Shown here: positions 1 through 9,141 of the stretch, one piece after another
How positions within the stretch are numbered: the stretch's first letter is position 1
Layout of the letters: every line of letters begins with the position of its first letter
Assembly: GCA_019677205.1 (NCBI GenBank)
Contig: JAAMXY010002653.1
Coordinates: forward strand, 1 to 15,819
Length of the DNA: 15,819 nucleotides
From: Pinguiococcus pyrenoidosus
Taxonomy: Eukaryota > Sar > Pinguiophyceae > Pinguiochrysidales > Pinguiochrysidaceae
Direction: 5' to 3'
Notes under the pieces: generated by a model
Databases searched by the model: none
Told to the model about the DNA's origin: nothing
What the model saw: only the letters and a program-made list of their open reading frames with translations
Translations under genes and position numbers: made by a program

Positions 1-2
1 AC

Positions 3-521
3 AGCGACACCTACAAGCTGATGCTCCAAGCGTGGCGCGAGATGGAGGCTCTCGTCGACGAGGGCCGGATCCGGTCCCTTGGCGTCAGCAACTTTCGCGT
101 CTCGGACCTTCAGAGGCTCCTGGGATTCGCAAGGATCCCCCCCGTGGTCAACCAGGTCGAGGGCCATCCGCAGCTCCTGCAACCACGCCTGCGGGACTTC
201 TGCAGCAGCAGCGGCATCCAGATCATGAGCTATTCGCCGCTTGTGTCCATCTCCGAGGACTGGCTTCTGCAGAGCGTCGACGCGATCGCGCGGCGATTGG
301 ACACGACTCCTGCGGCAGTGCTCTTGGCGTGGGCTCTTCGCACCGACAGTGGCTTCGTGACGACGTCTCGGAGGTCCGAGCGAATTGCTGAGGCGCTGTC
401 CAGTTTTGAAGTCGCGCCCAAGCTCTCCGACGATGACGTGAAGTTCATCTCTCAGGTCGGCTCCGAGCGGCCGTATCGCAAATTCTGGGTGCCCAACTTT
501 GGTGATAACTTTCTTGGATAG
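3..521 (+). CDS. Aldo/keto reductase, C-terminal half (5' end outside window)
   Basis: The open frame enters from the left edge and ends at TAG 519-521, giving 172 visible residues. It matches the C-terminal half of the aldo/keto reductase barrel, a family of NAD(P)H-dependent carbonyl reductases. Visible landmarks are an alpha-helix with a W-x-x-M-E pattern, the GVSNF motif (cofactor-amide Ser and Asn), NQVEGHP (Gln contacting nicotinamide) and the YSPL tyrosine that stacks on nicotinamide. A late TTSRRSERIAEA segment aligns with the usual cofactor 2'-phosphate loop (family pattern I-P-K-S-x4-R-I). There the usual Lys is Thr, while the Ser and Arg are kept, so cofactor preference may differ. 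The catalytic Asp-Tyr-Lys-His tetrad would lie upstream of the window. No intron is needed in the visible part. The gene converges on the nucleoredoxin gene, with 76 bases between stop codons. Substrate unknown. Confidence 0.9.
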   Translation, partial: SDTYKLMLQAWREMEALVDEGRIRSLGVSNFRVSDLQRLLGFARIPPVVNQVEGHPQLLQPRLRDFCSSSGIQIMSYSPLVSISEDWLLQSVDAIARRLDTTPAAVLLAWALRTDSGFVTTSRRSERIAEALSSFEVAPKLSDDDVKFISQVGSERPYRKFWVPNFGDNFLG

Positions 522-597
522 TGCTAGCCTGCCTGCGCTGCAAGTGTTCTTCGGTCCTGCCGGCCGACAGCCTCCAGCGGCCTTCCACTGTCTTTCT

Positions 598-2768
598 TCA
601 GTGTTCCTCAGCTTGCTCAACCTGCAGGGGCCGACCCCGGATCCCTCCTTGTCGGGCGCTGTACAGCATTTCCTGCAACACAAAGACTTCGTTAGGCCAA
701 GGCGTGTTGCGGGTGCGCTTCCGCGTGAGGTTGCCTTCCCACCTTGACACCCTCCGAAGACGCCCAGGCTGCTGGGTTGTCGGTGTCGAGGTGCACTTTG
801 TTCCGATCGAGGAACAGCAGCTGCGGTCGCTCGTCCGCTCCCTCCTTGCGAATCTTGTAGCGGTCCTGCTGGCTCGGCAGCTTGAGGCCGCACAGGCGCC
901 GGATGTTCCGCGCGGTCGTCGCCTCGGTGACAAAGAAGAATCGCACGGACTGCCCTTCCATGGCCTCCAGCTCCTCCGCGACGTACTCAAGATTGGCTAA
1001 CGCGATCTGGGCGTCTCCTTCTTCAGCGTTGTCCAGAAGCATAAGCACGCTTGGCTGCGGAGGCGTGGCGAAACGTGAGGGGATGATACAGGCTGCGAGC
1101 GCGATCAGACCTGGCCGTCGACGCAACGAGACACCGGGGGCGAGCATCTCTTGCTAATGCCGCACCTCATCAATGAAGCCTTCGGGCGACTCCGCCAAGT
1201 CTTGGACGAGGCTCCGCTTCCACGGGAATCGGTTTCCGTCCGGATCCTGCAGAAGCATTCGCCGCGCGTCGCTGCAGATGACTTTCCCCGTCTTCGCGTG
1301 CAGCAAGACGAAGGTTGGATACCCCTTCACGTCATGCATGCGCTGGAGCCTCCGAATGCGCGCCTGGTCGTCGTACGGTATTCGCACCCCCGGCAGGTGC
1401 TGCGCATACTCGTTGCACTCCGCAGCGCTTCGGTCGGCGCTGACGAAGACGCACTCGAAGGGCACCCCCCTCGCCTGCATCTTGTCGTAGAAGGCCTTCA
1501 GCAGCGGCGAGAACTGCCGGCACGGACCGCACCAGGACGCGGAGAAGTACAGGCCAACCACGCCGGCGTCCGGAAGGACGCCGAGCGTCCCGTTGGGATG
1601 GACCACCGGTCCTTCTCGCAGCAGCTCTCCGGACGTCTTCACCCTCCATGGGTAAGCCCCGGGGCTCATGTTCTCGCTGATCGCCGCGTAGCCTTCGTGG
1701 TTCACGACCGTTCCGTTCGGATACAAGAGGATCACTGCCGGCAGCTCGTTGATCTGGAGGCCGCTGGCGAGCGTCCGGAGTCGCGCTCGGTAGGTCGCGA
1801 GCCACGGCATCCTCCTGAAGACCCTCCGGAACTCCCTGTCCGTCCTCTCCAAGCCGACATACACCACCTCAAACGGCAAGCCGGCGGCGGCGCAGTCCGC
1901 GTAGAGCTTTCGCAGCCGCGGCGTGAAAGGCGGGATGCCGTTCCTCTTGAGCATCTGGTCAGCTTCGCCGCTGCTCACGTACAGCGCGATGAGCTTCCCT
2001 CGCAGCGCTTGCTCCGTGTCCACCAGTCGCAGCTCCCGACTCTGAAGGCCCTTGCTGCGCAGGGCCGTGCTGTTCCTGGGATAGTCTGCGTGGGCGATGA
2101 GGCTCTTGCCCAGCATGAGGCTGATGAAGGTGTCCGCAGCCATGAGCTCTTCCATGGGCGGCGCCGGGATCTTGTTGCTCCGCATGCGTCGCACCAATCT
2201 CCTCGCCACAAGCTTGGCTCCTGTTGGGAAGATTAAAGAAAGGGGGGGAGGGGAGAGAAGAAACGCCTTTAGGGGGGGGCAGGGAAGAGAGAGAAAGAGA
2301 GAGAAAAAGAGAAAAAAAACGGGGAGAAACAGAGAATACACTCTTCAGCCTGCTTTCGCCCTTGCCCCGTTCACAGCAAAGCTACGCGCTTCTTCGAGGG
2401 GGACCTCTCTCTCTCCTCATCCTTGTCCACCTCCAAGCTCCAAGCCACAGCAAGACAACAAATAGCTTCATCCGAGCCGTCCGTTTGTGGTTTGCGACGC
2501 TGCAGCTCCCGTGGTTCAACGCGTACCCCATCCGGCCATGGCGCCGGCCCCGAGCGCTGTGACCTTTTCCCGATGAGCAAAAGCGAGCAACGCGTTAGAT
2601 CTTTAAGGTCACAGTCCTCGACCTTTACGTTCTTCCTCCCAAAAAAGAAGAATTTTTTTCAAAGTCTCTCACTTTTCGACGGCGGAACAGTGCAAAAGGG
2701 CGGAGGAATGGCGGCAGCGTCCAGGCCAGCGGACAGAAACAGAGGAAAAGGAGTCTGTAGAAGCGCAT
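598..2768 (-). CDS. Nucleoredoxin-like protein with three thioredoxin-fold domains (multi-exon)
   Basis: Thiol-disulfide oxidoreductase of the nucleoredoxin/tryparedoxin type. Proposed exons on the minus strand are 2768-2673, 2563-2527, 2220-1166, 1054-743 and 672-598, with introns of 109, 306, 111 and 70 bp. All are GT-AG, phases agree (0, 1, 0, 0), and the protein is 524 aa. A simpler model starts at ATG 2539 (GCGCCATGG context; exons from 2539-2527; 484 aa). In the short numbering, domain 1 (about 42-194) lacks a CxxC. Domain 2 (about 217-339) has LYFSASWCGPC at 228-238 and the cis-Pro in GYPTF (Pro306). Domain 3 (about 357-470) matches the redox-inactive nucleoredoxin C-terminal domain (RFFFVTEA, PQLLFLD). 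The long model adds MRFYRLLFLCFCPLAW, which resembles a signal peptide, so ER or complex-plastid targeting is possible. The last three exons are well supported; the N terminus is uncertain. The frame upstream of 2220 is pyrimidine-rich intron, not coding. Confidence 0.8.
2229..2337. repeat. Polypurine/polypyrimidine tract inside the nucleoredoxin intron
   Basis: About 107 bases are almost all purine on the plus strand: G runs of seven and eight, then GA repeats and an A8 run. On the sense (minus) strand this is a long pyrimidine tract that leads directly into the CCCAACAG acceptor at 2221-2222. It explains why the region looks like an open hydrophobic N terminus (runs of Phe, Leu, Pro and Ser) when translated. 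I treat it as intron. Confidence 0.8.
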
Positions 2769-3252
2769 GCTTTCCACCGCGGCCCGGTCCCGCGCTTCCA
2801 ATACAGGTGTCAAGAGAGGATCATACAGACTTGACGTTGCGGTATCGATCCACTCGGCGCTGTGGCGGCGTTCAGGGCGGCGGACGTTGGAGTTGAAGCA
2901 CAGGACAGAGGCATTTCAGACGGAGCTGCGAAGGATGAAGATAGAATGGCGGTGACATGTCCATCTGTCATGCTGACAAGACCCCAATACCAAACCAGTT
3001 TCCCGCAGCTTCGGTCCGCATTTCAGTCGAAATCCGCCTTATGATCTGGAGCTTCTCCCCTCCAAATAGGGACCGAATTGAAAGAGACTGCTTCGGAATA
3101 CCGCGCGATGTTAAACCGATGACCAACCAGAATGGCAACGCCCGCAAAGTTGCGGAGGACTTCAGCGACTTTCGCTTCAAACGCCGGAGATTCTGCGTTC
3201 TCATCTGGAGAATTGGCGCCGTTTCCGGCGGTTTATTTCTGTGTAGAACGGC
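2769..3252. promoter_or_regulatory. Intergenic region between two divergent genes, presumed bidirectional promoter
   Basis: About 480 bases separate the proposed first exon of the nucleoredoxin gene (minus) from the ATG of the ArfGAP-PDZ gene (plus). If the shorter nucleoredoxin start at 2539 is right, the spacer is about 713 bases. I see no convincing TATA box, RNA gene or long coding frame. A promoter role is inferred only from the divergent arrangement. Confidence 0.4.
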
Positions 3253-6200
3253 ATGGAGCACGCGTTCCCCTTTCCGGCGGCGCTTCTGCTGGAGGTGAAG
3301 CGCTTGAAAGGGAACGAACGCTGTGTGGACTGCGGAGCGGCAGATACGTCCTGGGCCTCCGTTAGTATGGGATCTCTGATCTGCCTCCAGTGTGCGGGTA
3401 CGTAAGGTGCTGCTCTCTCCCGCGTGTACCACGGATGCGGCGTAGGCAAAGAGAAGTCAAGAGAGCTTCAAGAGAAGTCAAGAGACGAGAAGTGCTGAGA
3501 AAGCCTCATTCGTCGTGTCGGTGTTCGGAATTCCTTCGTGTCTGCAGGGAGGCATCGGTCCCTGGGCGTTCATGTGAGCTTCGTGCGCAACCTCACGATG
3601 GACAACTGGACAGCCGCACAAGCCAAGCGAATGCACCTGGGAGGCAATGCGCTGCTGCGCTCGTTCCTCACGACGCACCAGTTGGAGACGCTGCCTTTGG
3701 AAAGCAAGTACACCACGCCGCAGGCCAAGTTCTACCGGGAGCGCTTGAGAGAGGAGGCCGAGCGGCAGGTGTCGCAGCATGGTCTCCAGGCTCTTGACGT
3801 GTCCCCGTCCACCAGGCGACGCTCTAGGACGATGGAGAGCGCCGCCGCGGCTGCGCTGGGCGACGCTCCCGAGGCCGCGTCGAGGTCTGTCACCGCTCCC
3901 GGCGGGAGTAGCGGCCGCGACGGCGTGCAGGATGTCTGGTGCTCCTTTGGCGAGGGCCGGATGGGGCTCCGGCTGACGAGGGCAAAGAACATGCGGGCCA
4001 CCGTCAGCATGATCACGCCCAATGGCAACGCGGATGTGCAGGGGCTGCGAGTGGGCGACTTTGTGTGTGGCGTGAATGGGAAGCGCGTCGGAGACTATGA
4101 CGAGGTCATGGAGCTGGTGCAAAGACTCAAGCGGCCGGTCAGCATCACGTTCCGCAGGATCACTCGATGCGACGGTGCGGGATCTGGACAAGACCCCGAA
4201 GCCCGCAAGGCCTCCGAAGCCAGAGATGACCAGGCCGTGAGGCGCTCTGCCTCGTCGGAGTGTCTGACGTCTCGTGCAGCGAGTCCGGGGGCGGGGGGTG
4301 CGGTCGATCGCGCGCTCGATAGCCCTCAGATGCGCCATGCCAACGGCCACGGCGAGGAGGGCAATGACGAGCAAGTCACAAGCACCGAGGAGGATGTGAC
4401 GGACGAGGACGAGGATGAGGATGAGGATGAGGATGAGGGGGAACGGGATAATGACCGTGACCCTGATGGGAATGGTGGGGATGGTGGGGATGGTGGGTTA
4501 GGTGGGGATGGCAATGTAAATAGAGTCGCGAAGCACACCTCTCGGGCGAATGGCGCGATTCGCGGCAACAGTGAGGATAGTAGTGATATTAGCGGAAGAA
4601 GTTCCGACATGTCTGACAGAGGCGCCGAGATCGCCTCCCCCGAGCCGGGGGTTGCTGTGCTGACCAAGGCAGTCGCGGAAGAGGACGTAAATGGAATTGG
4701 AGAGAGGAAAGTGCTGGACGACGACGGCGTACAACACGACGACCTGCGCAGCGAACCTCGTGAAGCAGAGCCGTTGGACGTCGCTCTGAGTAAGGAGGAG
4801 GAGTCACCCGCTGGCGTAGCGGACGGAGCAGGTGAAGAGCTGGAGGACAAATCGCTGGAAGTCGCGGTGAGTCACGAGTCGTCGTCGTGGTCGTCACCGG
4901 CGCCGGCCGACGGAGTACGGGTAGAACGGAAAGAACGGGAAGAACGAGGAGAACGAGGAGAACGAGACGGAGTGGAGAACACTTCTCTTCGGCAGACAGC
5001 TCCGGTTCAAGCTGATCGTTCCGAGAAGCCTGATGGAGAGGGTCGTACAGATGAAGTCGAAGCCGCGGCCGCCAGTGACGATGTAGCGAAAATGAATGAC
5101 GATAGGCCACGTAGAAGCAAGGAAAAGAAGAAGGCCCACAGGCACAAGTCCAGGAAGAAGAAGGGCAGGAAGGAGGGCAAGGGAAGCCAGCCACGCTTTG
5201 ATCCGGGCGCGGGGTACATGGAAGCTCACTCGGAGCCTGCTGCGCCGGGCTCCTTGGGAGGGTCAGCACCAGCTCCGCCCGAGGCTGGGCTCTTCGAGTC
5301 CCCCCTTTCCAGACTAGCCGCCTCCTCGAGGTCTCCGTTTGCGGCGGAGGGCCTCCAGCAAGGCGGAGCCGACGATGATGCGCAGGTCCGCGCGGCGGCG
5401 GTAGATGCGGAGGCCGCTCTGCGTGATTTCGTCGTCGGATCTCCAGATTATGCGGACACGTTCTTCGACGACGACGACGACGACGATGACGACGACGAAG
5501 GGGAGGATCAGCGACGACTAGCCGCTCGATCGGATAGAGCATCGGATAGAGCATCGGAGAGAGCGTCGAAACGCGAGCAGAGACGACGCAAGAAGCGCGA
5601 GGCGAGGGACAAGAAGCGGATCATCGCTCACGTGCGGCAGCGGGGCGTGGTTTTCGACGACGGGCCGATGGGCTTGACCGTCTCGAGGGAGACGCCAGCG
5701 CCGGGTCAGCCTGCCTCGTCCCTTCCCGCGGGCGTTCCTGTAACTCAGGTGAAGCTCGCGGGTGCGGCGTCGCTTGCTGGGATCTGCGAAGGCGATCGAG
5801 TGATCGCCGTGAACGAGCAGCCCGTGAAGCACTACGACCATCTCATGCTGCTGCTGTCGAAGTCGCGGCGTCCGGTGCACATCACCTTTCGATGCCGCGA
5901 GCGGCACGAAGAAGAGCTGGAGCGAAACAGCGTGCTGAATGCGGTGAGCGGCGGCACGTCCTCTCGCAACGGCCTTTCCCGGGGCGGCGCTGCCATCGCT
6001 GGAGGATACGGATCTTCTGCCAAAGATGGAAGCTCGAAGGAACGCCGACTCGGTGATGCCGCTGAACCGCAGAGCATCACCACGACGGCGCGGCTGCTTG
6101 GAGACATTGAAGATACGCAGGAGTTCGATGTGATTCTACGAGATGGGCCGCTTGGGATGCGCCTTGAGGAGAGGGGCGGCTATCTGCCCGTCAGTGTCGT

Positions 6201-6366
6201 GACCGCGGTGACCCAAGGACAGCAGGCCGAGGCGGTGGGGGTGCAGGTCGGCTGCACCGTCGTCGGCATCAACGGCGAGAAGTACATCTGCCACGCACAC
6301 ACGGTTGCGGCTTTGCGGCATGGCAAGCGGCCCACGAAAGTGCGCTTTAGACACACAGATCGATGA
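3253..6366 (+). CDS. ArfGAP domain protein with three PDZ domains
   Basis: Predicted Arf GTPase-activating protein. Exon 1 is 3253-3397, the intron 3398-3547 (150 bp, GTACGT...TCTGCAG, phase 1) and exon 2 3548-6366; 987 aa. The start is fixed by an in-frame TAG at 3244-3246, three codons upstream. Splicing creates the ArfGAP zinc finger Cys24-x2-Cys27-x16-Cys44-x2-Cys47, then x4 and the arginine-finger position Arg52, then HRSLGVHVSFVRNLTMDNW; the domain covers about 1-120. PDZ-like domains lie at about 177-251 (RMGLRL, GDFVCGVNG), 743-834 (GPMGLTV, GDRVIAVNE) and 904-987 (GPLGMRL, GCTVVGING, C-terminal). Between PDZ1 and PDZ2 is about 490 aa of disordered sequence: an acidic Glu/Asp run near 329-347, a Lys/Arg block near 569-595 that could bind membrane or act as an NLS, and a poly-Asp run near 690-701. 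A role in Arf-dependent membrane traffic or scaffolding is inferred. Confidence 0.9.
3398..3547 (+). other. Intron of the ArfGAP-PDZ gene
   Basis: The donor is GGTACGTAAG and the acceptor GTGTCTGCAG. Removing it joins TGT GCG G to GG AGG CAT CGG, giving Cys-Ala-Gly-Arg-His-Arg, exactly the ArfGAP spacing between the last zinc Cys and the finger Arg. The middle (about 3449-3490) holds imperfect repeats of GAGAAGTCAAGA. Confidence 0.9.
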
Positions 6367-6794
6367 GAAAGAAGGAATTGTGTGTGCGAAGACCAAAGGG
6401 AAGCAAGGAGGATGAGGATGCCCGTCTGGACCTGGGGAAGAGCCCCTTCGGTTCAAGCACGGTGTTTGTCAGCAGGCACACCAACGTTGGGAGACCGTGG
6501 GAGAGGACGTGGCGAGCGTTCGTCAAAGAGCAAAGCCCTTCTCGGTTGCTCAATGGGCTTTGAACTGGGGACTGGCACCTGGTCAACAGACCTAGACGGA
6601 CGAGAGCGGCTTGCCTAGCCATCTCAAAGCACCTTCCTACTCACTCCCCTACCCCACCGAATGGCATCACACTGTATGTCATCATCAGCATCAACCTCGG
6701 CCATGCGGCGGATTCCACCGAACTTCCAACATGCAAGGGCCCCACAGAATGGTACGTATCACCACCTTCCTCCATCCATCCTCGAACCCGAACC
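6367..6794. other. Convergent intergenic region, no gene seen
   Basis: This stretch lies between the stop of the ArfGAP-PDZ gene (plus) and the stop of the four-helix membrane protein (minus), and should hold both 3' UTRs. I see no recognisable domain, RNA gene or canonical AATAAA signal. Confidence 0.5.
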
Positions 6795-8122
6795 TCAGCC
6801 GCGCGCCCGGGCGGCCGTAGCAGCGGAGAGCTTCTGTGGCGTGCCCGTCTCCGCATCCCCTTCCCCTTCCGCGTCCTCGTGCCCTACCTTTGAGCTTGAA
6901 GCGACCGTCCTCTGCGTCGCAAAGACAGAGAAGATGCTGAGCGACACGTAGATGGCCGCCAATGGGACAGCCAATCCCAGCAGCATGGCCCAGTTGAAAG
7001 GCGTCGCTTCGACCAGATGATGATCCGACGTCGTCACAAAGGCAGACAGCGCGGTCAGGAAGAGAATCAGCGCGATGATGTTGATCACGTAGATCTGTCA
7101 CGAAGATCAGGGCGCGCAAGGTGAGCAACAGGACGGTACACGGCAGCGGAAGCTATGCGATGCCTACCATGAAGGTGATCGGCAGGCCGGCGCGAGACCA
7201 CGCCTGCAGCGCGGCTCCACTGTCATCGAACTGGCAGGGCGAGATGCACAGCGAGATGTAGAGCGCAATGCCGCCCACCAGCGCCGACACGAGAAGGGTA
7301 TTCGACGACGAGGTGAAGTAGTAGAAGTTGCTCGTCACAGACAACCTCGCGCCAACTTCGCTGGAGCCGGCGAGTCTCGCCAGGTACGCGCGCGCGCGGT
7401 CGGACGGAAAGACTGCGAACCACAGCTCCAGGACCATCTCCATTTCGTCCGTCCCTCCGTATGCCACGCCCGAGAACTCTTGCTCGAAGTCCTCGACAAA
7501 GGCGCGCGTGTCGATCACGAGATCTTTGGGGGGTCCACATGCGAACGACCATCAGCTCTCGGGCCTGGCTCTGGCCCTGGAGCGATACGGTTTTTGGGGG
7601 TGGCTTGGCGCCTGAAAGCCTTGGTCACGACCCTACCTCGGTCCAGCTGGACGGTGAAGTTGTAGTTCTCCTGCTCGAGCGTGAAAATGGCGAAGTCGCG
7701 GAACTTTTCACTGTCGTACATGGCTTCCCTCCTGGTAGGACGAGATGAATACATCACTTCTAAGTCATGCAGCATACGTCTCTCAGATAGAGAGGGAAGA
7801 GGGGTTGGGGCGGGAGAAAAAGAGAGAAGGGGAGAAAGACAGACAGAAACACAGAAACACAGAAACACAGAAACAGTCGGAACGCAGGCGACGAACAGTA
7901 CCAATTCGGCCAGTCAAAGGTCTCTCGCTCGGGGACGGTTGCCAGAGCGATGGAGAAGCTGAGGATGAGCGCGGTGACGACGCTGGAGGTGGCCACCAAG
8001 TTGCTCATGTCATCATAGCTCATGAAGACCTTGAGGCCCCCAAGCTGCATGAAATGCTTCCGTTCCGCCGCGCTGACATCGTCACCCTCTCCCCCTTTGC
8101 CCTTCTTCCAGATGGAGTCCAT
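6795..8122 (-). CDS. Unrecognised four-transmembrane protein, four exons
   Basis: Exons on the minus strand are 8122-7902, 7731-7637, 7523-7168 and 7094-6795; introns are 170, 113 and 73 bp. All are GT-AG with matching phases (2, 1, 0), and the product is 323 aa. The start ATG 8122 sits in a good context (GAAGCCATGG). Upstream in the same frame a possible acceptor (TTGTTCTGTAG) means an extra 5' exon cannot be excluded. Four hydrophobic helices are predicted: about 41-63, 179-200, 218-244 (created by the third splice) and 259-283. A long hydrophilic loop of about 115 residues, with an N-glycosylation sequon (NFT), lies between helices 1 and 2, and the tail is polar. The four-helix layout resembles Orai-type channels, but I do not see the Orai pore motif, so no function is assigned. 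Confidence 0.75.
7785..7878. repeat. Purine-rich tract with four perfect 8-bp repeats in an intron
   Basis: The plus strand is purine-rich (GAGAGGGAAGAGG, then GA-rich sequence) and ends in four exact tandem copies of ACAGAAAC at 7843-7874. It lies in intron 1 of the four-helix membrane protein, so the sense strand is pyrimidine-rich, as in the nucleoredoxin intron. Confidence 0.8.
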
Positions 8123-8640
8123 GGCTTCTGTCTCCTCCGTCGTCGTGAGCGGCTGCACTACAGAACAAGTCGTCTGGGGGGGCGTTCTCTGGAGACTCGC
8201 GAGCGGTGCAACAGATCATCAGTTTTCCGCTGTTGAATCGCCACTTCAGCCAATCCCCATCCACGAAACCCATGGGTGGATCCCCATTGGAGGATTTTGC
8301 AGAGCAGTCTTGAGGTGGAGTGATAGGATAGATGTACGGTGGTTTTGGATTGCGAGAGGCTGTGGAGGATTGGATGAGAGTTGCACAATCTTGCCGATGA
8401 TTCGTGCAAGCGTGAAGTTAGCTCTATCATCCAATCGCGTCTGTCCGACGTGTTTCCTTGGACTGCAGCCGCATACCTCGGCAGCTTCCTGCGAGACTCG
8501 TCCGGCGTCGAGTCCGTCCTCTCTCACTCACTCCCCTAGGATGCGTCGTCTTTGCGGCATCCGTCGTCCCGACAGAGGAGGGTGACGCCTGGCGAGCAGA
8601 CTGTACCTCCTGTAGTGCTCCTGGGGTGCTAGTGAGGTCC
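8123..8640. other. Intergenic region, no gene seen
   Basis: This lies between the membrane-protein start and the copia RNase H remnant. It could hold the promoter of the former and a decayed 3' end or LTR of the latter. I could not find a paired LTR or TG...CA ends by eye. Open frames here show no recognisable domain. Confidence 0.4.
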
Positions 8641-9060
8641 AGGGACCCGTATTTCCCCCTCAGACTGGGAGCCCAAATGGGAAGCGCCATGCAGAAGGAA
8701 CTCGTCTTCTGGTAAGGGCTTCGGGTGAAGGTCTGCCGCGTTCATGGCTGACGTGACCTTCTCCAGGGTGACCATGCGCATGTGCATGGCGTGACGCGCG
8801 ACATGATAGCGCAGATCAATGTGCTTTGGGCGCGTCGTAGATGTGTCCCACTTGGCCCTGGCGATCGCCGTGGTAGAGTCCACGAAGAGCGGAGTCGGGC
8901 CGGTAGGGTGTAGCCGTAGCTCCAGCAGGAGGGAGCGTAGCCATCGAAGCTCCTGAACCGCCGACGCTAATGCTATGTATTCCGCCTCTCCAGATGAACG
9001 GGCCGTACGTAATCTTCTGCTTCACCGAATGAGCATGGATGTACGCCAAGCCGCCGAACA
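8629..9060 (-). pseudogene. Ty1/copia retrotransposon Pol fragment (RNase H), frameshifted
   Basis: On the minus strand one frame from about 9021 to 8629 reads as the Ty1/copia-type RNase H end of Pol. It has SSGEAEYIALASAV (first catalytic acid region), QELRWLRSLL, then LFVDSTTAIA (the usual D-N-x-x-A-I position, here D-S), RPKHIDLRYH and finally NAADLHPKPL (usual A-D-x-x-T-K-P-L). Just upstream in another frame lies FLSLFGGLAYIHAHSVKQKI, matching the preceding copia segment (usual W-x-S-x-K-Q). The frame must shift by one base near 9001-9010, and a TGA (9024-9022) precedes the RNase H frame. Integrase, reverse transcriptase and gag are absent, so this is a truncated relic. It reads opposite to the adjacent DUF4116 remnant. 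Confidence 0.85.
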
Positions 9061-9064
9061 ACGA

Positions 9065-9122
9065 GAGGAACCCCAGGAGGTGCAAGAGAAGCCGGTCGTT
9101 GAGGATGAGGAACCCCAGGAGG
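9065..9122. repeat. Duplicated 16-mer spaced by 42 bp
   Basis: The sequence GAGGAACCCCAGGAGG occurs exactly at 9065-9080 and again at 9107-9122, with a purine-rich spacer. It lies at the boundary between the copia remnant and the DUF4116 remnant. Read on plus it would give a Glu/Pro/Gln-rich linker (EEPQE twice). Confidence 0.8.
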
Positions 9123-9141
9123 ACCCCCAGCAAGAGCAGCC

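Noticed and set aside
1151-2236. Long plus-strand frame of 361 codons opposite the nucleoredoxin
   Set aside because: Shadow of the minus-strand coding exon; Arg/His/Pro-rich with no domain, while the other strand has WCGPC and spliced domain continuity.
2223-2341. Hydrophobic N terminus (runs of Phe, Leu, Pro, Ser) in frame with the nucleoredoxin
   Set aside because: It is the translation of a polypyrimidine tract ending in a good CAACAG acceptor; composition and position fit an intron, not a signal peptide.
4387-5500. Tandem Asp/Glu triplet runs considered as a separate satellite or CRISPR-like array
   Set aside because: They stay in frame in the ArfGAP-PDZ protein and are ordinary acidic low-complexity coding repeats.
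3478-5554. Long minus-strand frames opposite the ArfGAP-PDZ gene
   Set aside because: Low-complexity Ser or Arg/Leu translations of the acidic repeats; the plus strand carries the PDZ and ArfGAP motifs.
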